A stretch of DNA of 64,000 nucleotides from Caenorhabditis remanei (GCF_010183535.1 NC_071331.1:5518001-5582000), one strand, 5' to 3'. Counted from the stretch's first letter, positions 1-11,418 are shown. Notes: a model not told the origin generated them from the letters alone. Made by a program: numbers and translations.

Positions 1-450
1 TGTAGAAATCTTGGTTATTGGTGAGTCTCGATGCATTGAATAGTGTTTTCCTATCAATTTCAGCAGTTAGTAATGCGTTTTTCCGTAGTTGTTTTATTGA
101 TTCCTGTTGGTAGAGAGCAACGACGTCGGAAGGATCCGAGTTGGTAGATGAGGTGAGGTATAGTTCTGTAAATGATTAATATTTACCCCATTAAAAACTC
201 TTCCCCAGTTTTCTTTTGATATTAATTAACGGAAACAGTTTTTTTAACAAAATATATTCCAACAGTGGCGTTTGATTCAGTTTCAACTACTTGTTATATT
301 CTGAGGTAGAATCAAATATATCGATATTCCAACATCGTAAAACACCTTACCAATATACCGAAACCTAAAATAATTAGTTATAGAAATAATTAAAATAAAA
401 AATAATAGCGGAATAGTCAAGGAGCAGTTGTTTGAATCCCGGGACATCAT
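1..450 (-). CDS. FkbM/METTL24-like methyltransferase, 5' exons only (runs off left edge)
   Basis: Two exons of a minus-strand gene that continues beyond position 1. Exon 1 (450/447 down to 351) opens with two adjacent ATG codons and encodes a short polar stretch followed by about 20 hydrophobic residues, a likely signal anchor; it ends at a GTAAGG donor. Exon 2 (165 down to the edge) follows an ACAG acceptor and is open throughout. Its translation contains DVVALYQQESIKQLRK and TLFNASRLTNNQDFY, which align with exon 2 of the paralogues at 14,040-14,313 and 22,303-22,573. No stop or frameshift is seen in the visible part. Family assignment comes from the complete paralogue at 21,292-24,537; whether the remaining exons exist cannot be seen. 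Confidence 0.7.
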
Positions 451-1000
451 TGGGAAGATTTCTGTAAAAATTGAGAAATATGGCTTAGATTCTTAAACAA
501 GAAATCAGATTTAAATGAGGGACTAGATTTAAAAACTGAATGAAACTGTAATTTTTGTTAAAATTCTGTTTCTGATTTTGTTGTTAATTGTCTTTTAATA
601 TAAAGGTCTGGTTTACATTGTTCAGAAATCGCATTTAATTATTTTTTTACCAATTCAAATGAGAATTATATTAATAGTTACTGTGTCAAACTAAATATCT
701 TCAAGAAGTGACTAAACAAAAAAGTGGCCAACATGGAAATGGACAATTTAATTTTTATCTTAACACGTAGACATTATGAAACGTTAAGTGACACATGACG
801 CATTCTTGAATATTGCACTAAAAACGAAAAATAAGTTTCTCGTTTCATACGAAACTAATGCTCATTAAACAAAACAAGATCTAATATTTTCTGTTTTCAT
901 AATTTCAGATAAGACTTTTCTACAAAACAGAAATGTTGACAATTTCGAAGTAGAAAGAAAAAAACATCATGAACAATCAAACTTGCAAAATCTTGAGTTT

Positions 1001-2220
1001 TTATCGATATTCATAGGTTAACTGTACCTTATCGTGATATAAAAGTGGAATAGAAATACCAGGTTTTAAAAATCTAATTCCTGTAGCGCAAAGCCTACCA
1101 CGAGCATAAGTTTTCTTAGAGAAGTCCAAACGTAAGACGCCTAAAACACGAAATTTTTTATGATTGTTTATGACTCTTCGATTACATAACTTATTTTCTC
1201 GGACTGATGTTCTAAAAGGAGGAGTGAAGTCATACAGTGCGCGTCATAAATACGCGCCACTCCACAAAATCGATGTATTCGGCAAAGTGGGTTATTTATC
1301 CGGGAAATGATTATTAAAATCGAGCTCAGCGTATCGAAAAACCTATATCCCCAAGTTTTTAGAAAAAAATGTCGAAAAATACGTCCAGATTACCAAAAAG
1401 TTGCTAAAACGGCCGCGTCATAAATATACGCCACCTTTCAAAAAATGAGAAATAGTTCAATTTTTTGCGATTTTATTCAAATTTTTTGTAGAAATTTGTT
1501 CATGAAACAGAACCTAATGGTGTTTCTCAATACTTACTCGACAGTTCTCAAAAAACTTCCTGTGATATTTTGAAATTTCAGCACTTTTTGGCGATTTTCA
1601 TGATGAATTTATTTATTTTGATTCGTGATGAAGGGCAAGGAGCCACTGATACAACCGAAGTGCATGATTATCGCCAAAAAGTGCTGAAATTTCAAAATAT
1701 CACAGGAAGTTTTTTGAGAACTGTCGAGTAAGTATTGAGAAACATCATTAGGTTCTGTTTCATGAACAAATTTTTACAAAAAATTTGAATAAATCGCAAA
1801 AAATTGAACTATTTCTCATTTTTTGAGAGGTGGCGTATATTTATGACGCGGCCGTTTTAGCAACTTTTTGGTGGTCTGGACGTATTTTTCGACATTTTTT
1901 TCTAAAATCTTGGGGTTATAGGTTTTTCGATACGCTGAGCTCGATTTTAATAACCATTTCCCGGATAAATAACCCACCTTGCCGAATACATCGATTTTGG
2001 GGGGTGGCGCATATTTATGACGCGCACTGTATTTGTCTTTTGTAGATTCCGATACTTCAGTATCCAACTCCAAGAAACTTTTATCATTGACGCAATTCGG
2101 TGAAACGTCACAATTTGAGTTCTCCAAAATGAGCTTTGGTGGGAGAGTTTTTTTTAGCACGGCTGCGTAGTTCTCTCGGACACGATTTTTTTGAAATTCC
2201 TCATTTTATCGCACTTCCAA
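1001..2220 (-). pseudogene. Unrecognised reading frame split by a palindromic transposon
   Basis: A minus-strand frame is open on both sides of the insertion at 1,235-2,029. The upstream part (about 2,214 to 2,032) includes LPPKLILENSNCDVSP; the downstream part (1,234 to the TAA at 1,001-1,003) includes GIRFLKPGISIPLLYH. If the element and one TA copy are ignored, the two parts lie in the same frame across the junction, about 140 codons in all. Further upstream the frame meets a stop at about 2,215, although similar-looking sequence continues beyond it. I do not recognise the family. The frame agreement across the insertion and the roughly 230-nt open stretch downstream argue that this was once coding. 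Confidence 0.45.
1235..2029. mobile_element. 795-bp palindromic TA-flanked element
   Basis: The two ends are inverted copies beginning CAGTGCGCGTCATAAATA, and the homology continues inward for nearly the whole length, leaving a loop of about 60 bp near 1,610-1,670. The flanks are TA on both sides (1,233-1,234 and 2,030-2,031), as for Tc1/mariner-type or C. elegans PAL-type MITEs. Open stretches inside the arms are by-products of the palindrome. There is no transposase, so it is non-autonomous. Confidence 0.85.
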
Positions 2221-2329
2221 TAAATGTTCGTGATTTTTCTCAATTTATACATACCAATAAAGAAAAAATAGCTGATCAACGTGATCTCGTTTTGACGCTC
2301 CTTTTTTGTCAACGGGAACTGTAGCGTTT

Positions 2330-3131
2330 AGAGTGATTTATAATTTTTGCTTAACTAGATATAACAAAGAGAGATTGTGATTCTTATTTTTCGAATGTTT
2401 ATGACAGTTTCACAAAACGGTGGAACATTTCAGAGAAACGTAACCATTGATTTTTTTTTGTCAGGAAATTTGTTAAAACTGTTGTTGATGACCGATCACT
2501 TTTAAAAATGAGTTTTTTTACTATGGAAAAAAAGTGTTCTAACTGCGAATTATTTCAAATCATAGTAAAAACCTAGACAATAAAACAGAACATATTCTAT
2601 TCATAAACAAAAAGACAGTAACAAGAGAGAAATAGAAAATAAATGGTTTGTTACTATTTGTATTATTTGTTTCCACACTTTGCCAGATTCTGTTTGATTA
2701 GCTGTGTATTCATTACCTTGGCTAACTGATCCGTTCTGAGAGTTCACTGTTTCACATCACGGTGAAATGAGTGGGAGTTTTTCGCTTTTATTAATGTACT
2801 TTCGGGCCTAACTCAGATCGACTCCCAACTTTTCGAATGCTTGTGAAACAGACGAGTCAGATAATTGAGTCAGAAAAGTTAACCCCCCCCCCACCCCATG
2901 TTTTATATGCTGTGTAAAATATGTTCTAAAACCCGAAATTGATTCCAAAAATGTTTCAATAAAATCATCATTTTGATGATACTAACGCAGGATTTGCATG
3001 CGAAATGAAGGAGGGTCACATGAACTATTTGATATTCTGGCGCAACAACTTTTCCGTGTCATTGTACTCTACCCGTTAGTTTTTTTACTAATATTCAAAA
3101 TATGGTGGTGGTGATAGATTCTCGAGCCGAT
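2330..3131. other. Intergenic, 5' flank of the GGT gene
   Basis: No gene seen. A run of about ten C lies at 2,883-2,892. The remainder is AT-rich and presumably includes the promoter of the gene that starts at 3,132; no specific motif can be defended. Confidence 0.5.
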
Positions 3132-6100
3132 ATGGCTCAAGAGAGAATTCTCATGAAAAAGTTGAAGTGAGTTGGAAATTGATGAATGCAATTATACTAA
3201 GTTTGTTTGAAGTATGAAGTATTTAAGTTAGTTTTGTATGAAGTATTTAAGTTAAAAACGAAACAGAGTGTCTTTTCATGAAAGCAAGCATATGGTTTAC
3301 CAAACCATTGCCCAAACTAAAATGTAGTTTAGGAATAAATTTGTTAGCTCACTGTTTCAATGCATTCATTTCTTTACTACTACGTTTGAATAAATAGTCC
3401 TCTTTTGGAAATCACTGTATAATAAAATTGTTCCAGAAAATACCACATCGGAATACTCGTTCTCTCCGTCCTTGGCGTCATTCTCCTTCTCTGGGCTATA
3501 ATTGCTACGGTCTACAATTTCACTGGAAACAGACACACCGATCATGTTGTCCTCGAGCCAAAGTCAAAATCTGCAAAGTACAAAAACGCAGCAGCAGTGG
3601 CGGATTCACGGTTTTGTGCGGAGATAGCGAGGTGAGATTTTCAGAGAGCAGACATAAAGACTATAATTATAGGAATGTCATAATCCAAGGAGGTAACGCG
3701 GTGGACGCTGCAATTGCTGCTACATTCTGTAACGGAGTAGTCCTTCCATATGCAACAGGAATTGGTGGAGGAGATTTTATTGTGATCTACTTAAAGTACA
3801 GTTTCATAAATTTGATTAATTCTGACAGACATTATTTTTAATATTCTATCAATTCCAGAGAAGAAAAGAAATGCGTCTTCCTCAACTCCCGTGAAACCGC
3901 TCCAGCTCTTGCCACTGAAAAAATGTACACCCATGACAAGGAATCCGCCCAGTTCGGATACCAATCCATCGGCATCCCAGGAGAACTTCACGGATTATGG
4001 ACTGCCTATAAGCAGTACGGATCAAAAGTGATCCCATGGTCAGATCTAGTCATGCCAGCTGCTCAACTAGCCAAGGGGTTCCCAATGCATAAAGCGATGG
4101 TTAATTATTTCGATCGGATTTCGAAATATAAGGGAAGACCGGAAATTGAGGGATTGAAGAGTTTGTATACATCGAAGTTCACTGGAGAATTCAATAAAGT
4201 TGGGGAGATTGTGTCTAATTATCCATTGGCTAAGCTGTTGAGAGTTATTGCGAACTCACAGGATCCTGTGCAGTTGTTTTATAATGGTAAGTGCTTTGAG
4301 GAAGGGACAGTGCGAGAAACTTTTTGAAAGCCGATCGATCAAAATGATAGGAAAACCCCAACATTAGTAATTCTCAAAAAACCCTATTTCTGAAAAACGT
4401 GAAACAGTTCCAAAGAATTCAATTCCAGGCTCAATTGCTGACGGAATCATCAAAGAGATGCTTGCAAATGGAGGAATCATTACAATTGATGACTTGAGGA
4501 ACTATGAGACACATGTTACAGGTGAGAACGGTGAAGCGCAATTGCAAACCTACGGAGCAGCTTCACACTTTTTCCAACAACTGATATGTCAGATATGAAA
4601 CACTTCTTCTTTTTTTGAGAAACCCTCTACGCGGACCTTGGAAAATACAGAATGTGTGGACCGCCACCTCCATCGTCATGGGCTATTACTCAAGCTATTC
4701 CGAGGATTCTGGAGAGTGAGTTGCATTTTTATCTGGGTGTTTTTAATTACAACATTGAAAGCTAAATCATGTTGTAGACCTAATGAAACAGAGTTCAGAA
4801 GTTTTCATAATTTCAGATTTGTTACAGTTCCAGTACCTCTATTAGATAAACAATTTTTAAATAACTGCATTGTGCAAACGATTCTACATTTTCCTCCAAC
4901 ATCGCTAGGTGAACCCATGTTGTAGAGTTACTGAAACAGTTCAGAGTATTTAAGTTTTCATAATTTCATATGTGTTACTGTTTCAGTACCTTCATTAGGA
5001 ATCCAATCTTTAATAAACTGCATTACAAACACAACTATTCCAGTGCAATACCGCGACAAAAAGATGTTCAATGACGCAGAATTCTACCATACTCTGATTG
5101 AAGCTCAGAAACTGGCATACGGACAGAGAGGACATCTAGGGGATTACCTGTTCTCGGAGGTGTCAATGCAATTGGCAAAGAATTTGACGGATCGGTGAGC
5201 TGAAATAATTCAACACGAAAAATTAAAGAGATTTTCAGGAAATTCATTAAGTTTTTGAGTAAACGAGTGATGGCTCAGTCACAAGATTTGGAGTATTACT
5301 TGGCTGCTGGTATGTGTAATAGGTTCAAGATTTTTAGTTGTAAAAATGAAGTGAACATTTTAGAAATCCATAGATTTCAAGGTCCGAAATGCCAAAAAGC
5401 TTTCAAAAGGTATCACACTTTTCATAAAACTTGAAAGAATCTCAAAAAAATTTGAAATGGATTTTTCGCTTTTCAAGGCACTTATGCGGCTCCGATCAGA
5501 GATCGGGTTCTCTTTTGAAAATACAATAGTTTTTTGAAACAGTCACAAAAATTATCTCAGAGCTGTTTTGAAACTTTTCATGGCTCTAAAACATCGTTTG
5601 TTTATTATTTGAATATTTTCAGCACCGGCAGTTCTGGACAGTGGAACTTCCCAAATCAGTGTGGTAGATGATGATGGGAATGCGGTTTCACTCACTTCTT
5701 CTATTAACACAGCGTAAGAAAGTTACAATAATTTGATTACTGCCGCTGCATCACATAATTCCAGTTTCGGCTCAAAAATGCTCTCAAAATACGGTTTCAT
5801 CTACAACAACCAGATGGATGACTTTTCAACACCTGGATTCCGAAACCATTGGGGATTCGAGCCAACTGAAGCGAATTTCATCCAACCGGGACGTCGACCA
5901 ATGAGTAGTATGAGTCCCACAATTGTATTCGATCCGAAGAGTGGAGAGGTGAAAATGGTGACAGGAGGCACTGGAGGCTCGAAAATTATTTCTGCGGTGG
6001 CACAGACTCTAGTTAGGGGATTGCTGTTGGGTCAGAGTGCTGCGGAGATAGGTGAGATATGTTGATGGTAATTGAAACGCCGAACTGTGAATAGTTCAAA

Positions 6101-6913
6101 GGGAAACTTAAAATGCGAAAGTTGAAACAAATAATTTCAGTAATTAGCTTTATTTTCCAGTTGAAATGCCGCGAGTACATTATCAGGTTCATTATGTGGC
6201 ACGGCACACCTATTACCCCAAAATCTACTTTTAATGCGTCAGCGCGATGGGAAAAGCGTGAGAAATCTACTGTGCGCATAACGCGATGAAAAGGTTGCAA
6301 GTGAAAAAAAAGCCAACTTTTTGAAGATTAAAAAAAGTTTAGGGAAATCGTCGAAATTATATTGCTATAAAACTGTATGAAAACTTTTTGCTATGCGCCT
6401 CTAAGCTACAGTAAGAATTTGCACTGTTCAGCGTCAGTAATCCCTTGGGAAAGTTCGACGTGCAGGGTGCCGTGAATGATGATGCGAAATTGTGACAAAT
6501 TCCAAGAAATATTTCTAATGTGAAAGATGAAACAGATAATTTCAGTAACTTGATTTATTTTTCAGTGGAAATGCCGCGAGTTCATAATCAACTGACACCA
6601 TTCGAGACAGAAGTGGAAGAAGACTTCTCTGAGGTTTGATTTTTTTTAAATTTTGAACAATTAATTCAGAATACAATTGTAGTAACTCACCTACAAAACG
6701 GAATATCTTATGCCTGAAACAGCATCCAAATTCCAAATTCAATGTACACTTTTCCAGAAAATCCTGGAGCAACTAGAAAAGGAGCATAATCAAAAAATGG
6801 AGAAGACTGATGAGTCGCTGGCAATTGTGTACCCAATTACGAGAGATGGTGATGAGTATACTGTAGCTGCGGATTATAGAAGAGAATCGGGGAATTCACC
6901 GGCTGGATATTAG
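3132..6913 (+). CDS. Gamma-glutamyltranspeptidase, 12 exons, 597 aa
   Basis: Membrane-anchored, outward-facing enzyme of the N-terminal nucleophile family that cleaves and transfers the gamma-glutamyl group of glutathione. Exons by splice signals and phase: 3132-3166, 3437-3631, 3673-3795, 3859-4286, 4429-4521, 4620-4715, 5044-5194, 5239-5309, 5623-5713, 5765-6051, 6566-6633, 6758-6913. They join in frame to 598 codons including the stop. Residues about 15-37 form a type II anchor. GGNAVDAAIAA, LNSRETAP (substrate-binding Arg, about residue 129), DSGTSQISVVDDDGNAVS (catalytic Thr about 406), MSSMSPTI, GGTGGS and a PAGY C-terminus follow the order seen in human GGT1. The residue two after the catalytic Thr is Gln where human and bacterial enzymes have His. 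The exon 6 acceptor is TTGAG rather than TTCAG. A partial duplicate lies at 8,845-10,400. Confidence 0.93.
6124..6240 (+). pseudogene. Relic duplicate of GGT exon 11 inside intron 10
   Basis: The sequence from about 6,124, including the TTTCCAG acceptor ending at 6,160, repeats the acceptor region and start of the true exon 11 (6,532 onward). Both read VEMPRVH followed by divergence. The relic lacks a donor and reaches a stop at about 6,234, so splicing into it would truncate the enzyme after the catalytic region. It appears to be a small tandem duplication of the intron end plus exon start. Confidence 0.7.
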
Positions 6914-7640
6914 AAATGGATGGAATTTTTCGTTTTTTGTGTAACAAATAATCATTTTGTTAACGAGTAGTTATATGAAATTCAATTGTGAACAAATGCT
7001 TACTAATGGAAACAACTTGATTCCCGGTTTCAAATAGTTATGAAACAGATCATTTAAATCCAAATTATCGAAATATAATTTGCACATATTTAAAACTTGT
7101 AGAAACGTATTTGATGATCCATAGATTCCTATAGTAAACCAAAAATGACCCAAAAAGTTAGATCCGAAGAAAGCACAGTTATCATCTTGTTCTTCTTACT
7201 AATAAAACTTAAATTCAAGTGATAACAGTAAAAACGAAAAATGAAATTCAAAGCGAATATTTAAAATCCGGCAATCTTATGAGAAAAAATCAATGTTTAC
7301 TATATCGAAGCATCATTTTTTGATTGCTTTTTAAACCTGTATTATATCGTTAGAGATTGTCATCGCGTCAAAGTTTCAATCTGAAAAGCAAAAAATGTAA
7401 CAGAATAAAATACATGAAACATATTATTACCAAAGTATCCAAACTAGATTCCGGTTTAATCAATTTTATGATGCAAACTTTTAAAAGATTCTTCGAAATA
7501 TAATTTTCTGTAAAATTCTTGATCCAAAATTGTATATCCATCAGTTATATTGAAATGCTTAAAACAAGAATATGAAATCGCACAATGAGATCGTTATCGT
7601 TACCGTGTCGTTCATCCCACTGTACTCGTCCTGTCTTTTT
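6914..7640. other. Intergenic between GGT and the lectin relic
   Basis: AT-rich; no coding exon with matching splice signals was found on either strand. It may contain remnants of the missing 3' exons of the lectin gene on the minus strand, but none is recognisable. Confidence 0.4.
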
Positions 7641-7645
7641 GCATT

Positions 7646-8638
7646 TATCCAAAATCCGGAATTTTTATGCCAAGTAGAAGTTCTTTGGTCTGAAATATGA
7701 TCACTTCTCTATACCGAAGTAAAATTTTTAAACTACACTCACCAAAAATCCACTGCAGTTCTTCTTTGGATTGAACTCCTGTCAACTTGTACCCTCCTAA
7801 TTCATCACATCTCTTTATTGCATCTACCAAACTGTATATTTCCTCCTTGAATGTTTGCATACAAACCACCACACCATTTTCTCTTGTGAACATCTTCCAG
7901 TCGCCAACACATTTTTTGAATATGTACTCATTACCATTCTTGATCCATGGTATGCATACTTGTCAAATCACGGGCCGGCCCGCGGGCCGGGCCGGGCCCT
8001 CTGAAAATTTCAGGGCCCGGGCCGGCCCGCAGGGCCCGGGCCGGCCCGCAGGGCCCGCAGCAAGCTTTTTTTTCAATATTTTGACGGGCCGGCCCGGGCC
8101 GGGCCGGGCCAGCCCGGGCCGGGCCGGGCCGGGCCGGAAGATTTTTTTAGCGGGCCCGTGACAAGTATGATGGTATGGGATCCACGCCAATTGTTACCAC
8201 TAGATCCATATCATCGTATGCTGGGCAGTGGTCTAGTACAATTCCTGTCTGAAATTTATTCGATGAAGGCGTATAATTTATTGAGAGCTCACCTTAAAAG
8301 CAACGATTAACCCTTCTTCTCGTTTTGTCTCAACCACTGTCAGCTTTTCTGTTGAGTTTAAATAATAAGAAACGCATTGTATTTCAGTATACATATAAGC
8401 TAAAATACACGAATGATGTTGGAAACAACCATCTATACATAAATAATCAGGCGTTGGTCTTCCCCCTCTCCCAGAATCTACTGTTCCATCCAAATCCATC
8501 CCCAAAACTTTACCAAATATCTTCATCATTTTCTGCTGGCCTATGTAGAAAAAACAATCATTTAAAATAAACGCTGAAACAAATCTCACCATTCACACAA
8601 CCAATTGTTGCCAAAAAAATTAATATTACAAACTTCAT
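7646..8638 (-). pseudogene. CW(PAN_3)/C-type lectin-like secreted protein, disrupted
   Basis: Exon 1 (8638-8590) encodes MKFVILIFLATIGCVNG, a signal peptide. Exon 2 (8540-8293) encodes a nematode CW/PAN_3 domain with spaced cysteines: CIDGCFQHHSCILAYM, QCVSYY and a closing GLIVAFK. Exon 3 (8248-7743) starts the C-type lectin fold: WIKNGNEYIFKKC, DWKMFTRENGVVVCMQTF, AIKRCDELGGYKLTGVQ, EELQWIFG. It is interrupted at 7,955-8,169 by a transposon; without the element and one target copy it reads through in frame. Exon 4 starts at 7,689 (GFWINAKRQ) and becomes uninterpretable near 7,620, so the C-terminal half of the lectin domain is missing. Such proteins are secreted and often linked to gut immunity. 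Probably non-functional. Confidence 0.75.
7955..8169. mobile_element. 215-bp hAT-like MITE, CATACTTGTCA family, copy 1
   Basis: Termini CATACTTGTCA and TGACAAGTATG are inverted copies. The target ATGGTATG is duplicated exactly (7,947-7,954 and 8,170-8,177). The interior is almost entirely GGCCC/GGGCC repeats. An 8-bp duplication with short termini suggests hAT mobilisation in trans. Inserted in a lectin coding exon. Confidence 0.9.
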
Positions 8639-8844
8639 TATCACAGGTTAAAACACTTCTGTAGGTGAATGAAGAAAAAGATCGTGAAAATTCACATAAG
8701 AATACTTCGAAGAAGCTATAAATATCGTTGTTTCTTTATGTCTCAAGGAGCAGTAAATAAAGGCATTCCCTGGCAACTGAGATGTAAGATGTCTCAAGTG
8801 TGTCTACCACTTTGAGAAGGAAGGAGCAGGAAATTTTAAAGGGT

Positions 8845-10400
8845 TTTTTACAGTTTCATATAATTGATAAATTCTGACAGAATTAAAGAAAAAATTTTTC
8901 CTTAAATATTCCAGAGAAGAAAAGAAATGCGTCTTCCTCAACTCCCGTGAAACCGCTCCAGCTCTTGCCACTGAAAAAATGTACACCCATGACAAGGAAT
9001 CCGCTCAATTTGGATACCAATCCATTGGCATTCCAGGAGAACTTCACGGATTATGGACTGCCTATAAGAAGTACGGCTCGAAAGTGATCCCATGGTCAGA
9101 TCTCGTCATGCCAGCTGCTCAACTAGCCAAGGGGTTCCCAATGCATAAGGCGATGGTCAATTATTTCGATCGGATTTCGAAATATAAGGGGAGACCGGAA
9201 ATTGAGGGATTGAGGAGTTTGTACACATCGAAGTTTACTGGAGAGTTCTATAAAGTTGGGGAGATTGTGTCGAATTATCCATTGGCTAAATTATTGAGAG
9301 TTATTGCGAACTCACAGGATCCGGTGCAGTTGTTTTATAATGGGAAGGTCTTTGAGGAAGGGATAGTGTGAGTAATTTTTAAAAACACCGTTCAAGCAAT
9401 TAATGAAGCCACATCATATGCAATTCTCAAAAAACCCTATTTCTGATAATCGTGAAACAGTTCCAAAGATTTTGATTCCAGGTTCAATCGCTGAAGGGAT
9501 TATCAAGGAAATGCTTGCAAATGGAGGAATCATTACAATTGATGACTTGAGGAACTATGAGACACATGTTACAGGTAAGAGCGATAGGACGTATCAGTCA
9601 AACGACGGAGCAGCTTCACACTTTTTCCAACAACTGATATGTCAGATATGAAACAATTCTTCTTTTTTTGAGAAACCCTCTACGCTGACCTTGGAAAATA
9701 CAGAATGTGTGGACCGCCACCTCCGTCGTCATGGACTATTACTCAAGCTATTCCGAGGATTGTGGAGAGTGAGTTGCGTTTTGTTTTGGTCGTTTTTGTT
9801 CTGAAATTTTTAAAAGTTACACCCAACGTTGATTGCTAGGTGAAACCGTGTTGTGGACCTACTGAAACAGAATTCAGAATATTTAAGTTTTCATAATTTC
9901 AGATTTTTTACTGTTACAGTACCTTGGTTAATATAGAAATGTAATTTCTGAAGTAGTAAATGTTTTGTGCTTCTAGTACTTTTATTAGAATCTCCATTTA
10001 TAATATACTGCATTACCTCGACAAATATTTTTCCAGTGCAATATCGCGACAAAAAGATGTTCAATGACGCAGAATTCTACCATACTTTGATTGAAGCTCA
10101 AAAGCTGGCATACGGACAGAGAGGCCATCTAGGGGATTACCTGTTCTCGGAGGTGTCAATGCAGTTGGCAAAGAATTTGACGGATCGGTGAGTTGTGAAT
10201 AATTCAACGCCAAGAATTAAAGAGATTTTCAGGAAATTCATCAAGTTTTTAAGTAAACGAGTGATGGCTCAGTCACAGGATTTGGAGTATTACTTGGCTG
10301 CTGGTACGGACATTTTCAATTAGGTTCAAGTTAAATAGTTGTAATACATTCTTGAAATCCATAATTGTCATGGCCCGAGAATTCAAAAAACTATGATTCA
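8845..10400 (+). pseudogene. Partial GGT duplicate, exons 4-8 only
   Basis: Very similar to the complete gene at 3,132-6,913. The copy starts within intron 2-3 sequence (homology from about 8,845) and retains exon 4 (8915-9342), exon 5 (9482-9574), exon 6 (9673-9768), exon 7 (10037-10187) and exon 8 (10233-10303), with exon lengths conserved for 5-8. Homology fades in the following intron by about 10,400. Missing are exons 1-3 (membrane anchor, first glycine-rich motif) and 9-12 (catalytic Thr and small subunit). The exon 4 donor has changed from ATGGTAAGT to ATGGGAAGG, so the frame runs on to a stop at 9,371. Without the nucleophile it cannot be an active transferase. Confidence 0.88.
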
Positions 10401-10675
10401 GACTTAGAAGAAATATCTTTTAAAATTTATAAAAATATTAAAATTTTGATTTTAAAGTGTTTTAAAAAACATTTTGAAATTTTGTTTTGCTTTTCCGGAC
10501 TTTGACATCTATGTATAAGTAGAAAAAGACAGAAAGTTACTCCGCACTAGAGTAACATGTCGATCGCTTTGATCATCGATAGAGTCGACGATAATCGGGA
10601 AAATCAATTCGATTCGATCGAAATTTACTTGAGTCGATGACCAGAATATGAATTGAGACTCGATGATAATCAAAA
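10401..10675. other. Short intergenic stretch with CGAT-rich segment
   Basis: No gene. 10,555-10,670 is rich in CGAT/GATCG words, including TCGATCG and ATCGATAGAGTCGACGAT. It sits exactly between the end of the GGT duplicate and the start of a methyltransferase fragment, so it may mark a breakpoint or an unrecognised insertion. Confidence 0.3.
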
Positions 10676-10987
10676 AGTTCCTCCGTCCCCTCCGTCCCCC
10701 TTCTCTCCTATCCTCTCTTTCTGACCACAATATGCTTCAATTTTCATTTTTCTGTAGAAATCCTGGCCATTGGTTTTCAAAGATGCATTGAATAGTACTC
10801 TTCTATCATTTTCAGCCGATATGAGTGCTTTCTTCCGTAATTCTTTGACGGTTTCCGACTGGTAGAGGTCGATGACATTGGAGGTATCGGTTGCAGTAGG
10901 AGTAGTAAGGTAGTTTTCTGGAAAATAACGTAAAGGAAGAAACTCAGAGAATTTCAGCACGAGGTAAAGTGATTTAGTTGAAACCGA
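10676..10987 (-). pseudogene. Methyltransferase-family fragment (exon 2 only)
   Basis: Exon 2 homologue with an intact TTTTCCAG acceptor (exon from 10,917 down). Its translation contains SETVKELRKKALISAEND and FNASLKTNGQDFY as in the paralogues. Homology stops at about 10,680, before the KYVCNPKKVKKDC end and its donor, and is replaced by unrelated sequence. On the other side intron 1 is retained to 10,987 (matching 14,315-14,389), where a foreign fragment begins. Exons 1 and 3-6 are absent. Confidence 0.8.
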
Positions 10988-11418
10988 TGCTGAACAAAGA
11001 AGAAAGGCGGAAGAAAGATTGGTTGCTGAGGATAGAAGAAAGGAGAGACAAAGAAAAGAAGCTCGTGAAAGAAGAAATAGGAGAGAAGAGGATGACATGG
11101 TCGAATTCGAACCAGTACAAAATGTCGAAAACGACGAATTTCCATCACCACCAGGACGAGAATCTCCAGAATCTCCAGCTCCGAATCTTTTCCCGTCTGA
11201 TCCCAATCAGCCGTCGACGTCCATGGGAATAACAGCCCCATCCGTGAGTTTATTCTTTGTAATGCTAACATTTCAATATTACTTTTTTCCAGATTATTCG
11301 TCATCAACGACAATCGGCTCGGTTCCCACTCACTGTCACTCCACTTCGCCAACAACTCAAAACAAATTTGAACCGTTCAAATTCTAAATATCCGGTAACT
11401 AGCAGTTTTAAGAGTTTA
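10988..11418 (+). pseudogene. Captured internal fragment of an unidentified coiled-coil gene
   Basis: Two exon pieces with a proper 49-bp intron (11,244-11,292, GTGAGT to TTTTTTCCAG) read in one phase on the plus strand. The first encodes a highly charged Arg/Glu-rich coiled coil (AEQRRKAEERLVAEDRRKER and onward), followed by a Pro/Ser-rich acidic stretch (EFPSPPGRESPESPAP). The second continues IIRHQRQSARFPLTVTPLRQ. There is no start or end. Both borders fall in introns of minus-strand methyltransferase copies, so this is an internal gene fragment moved here by rearrangement. Identity unknown. Confidence 0.5.

Noticed and set aside
7971..8158. Gly/Pro/Arg-rich collagen-like peptide over the GGCCC array
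   Set aside because: It lies wholly inside a transposon with exact 8-bp target duplication.
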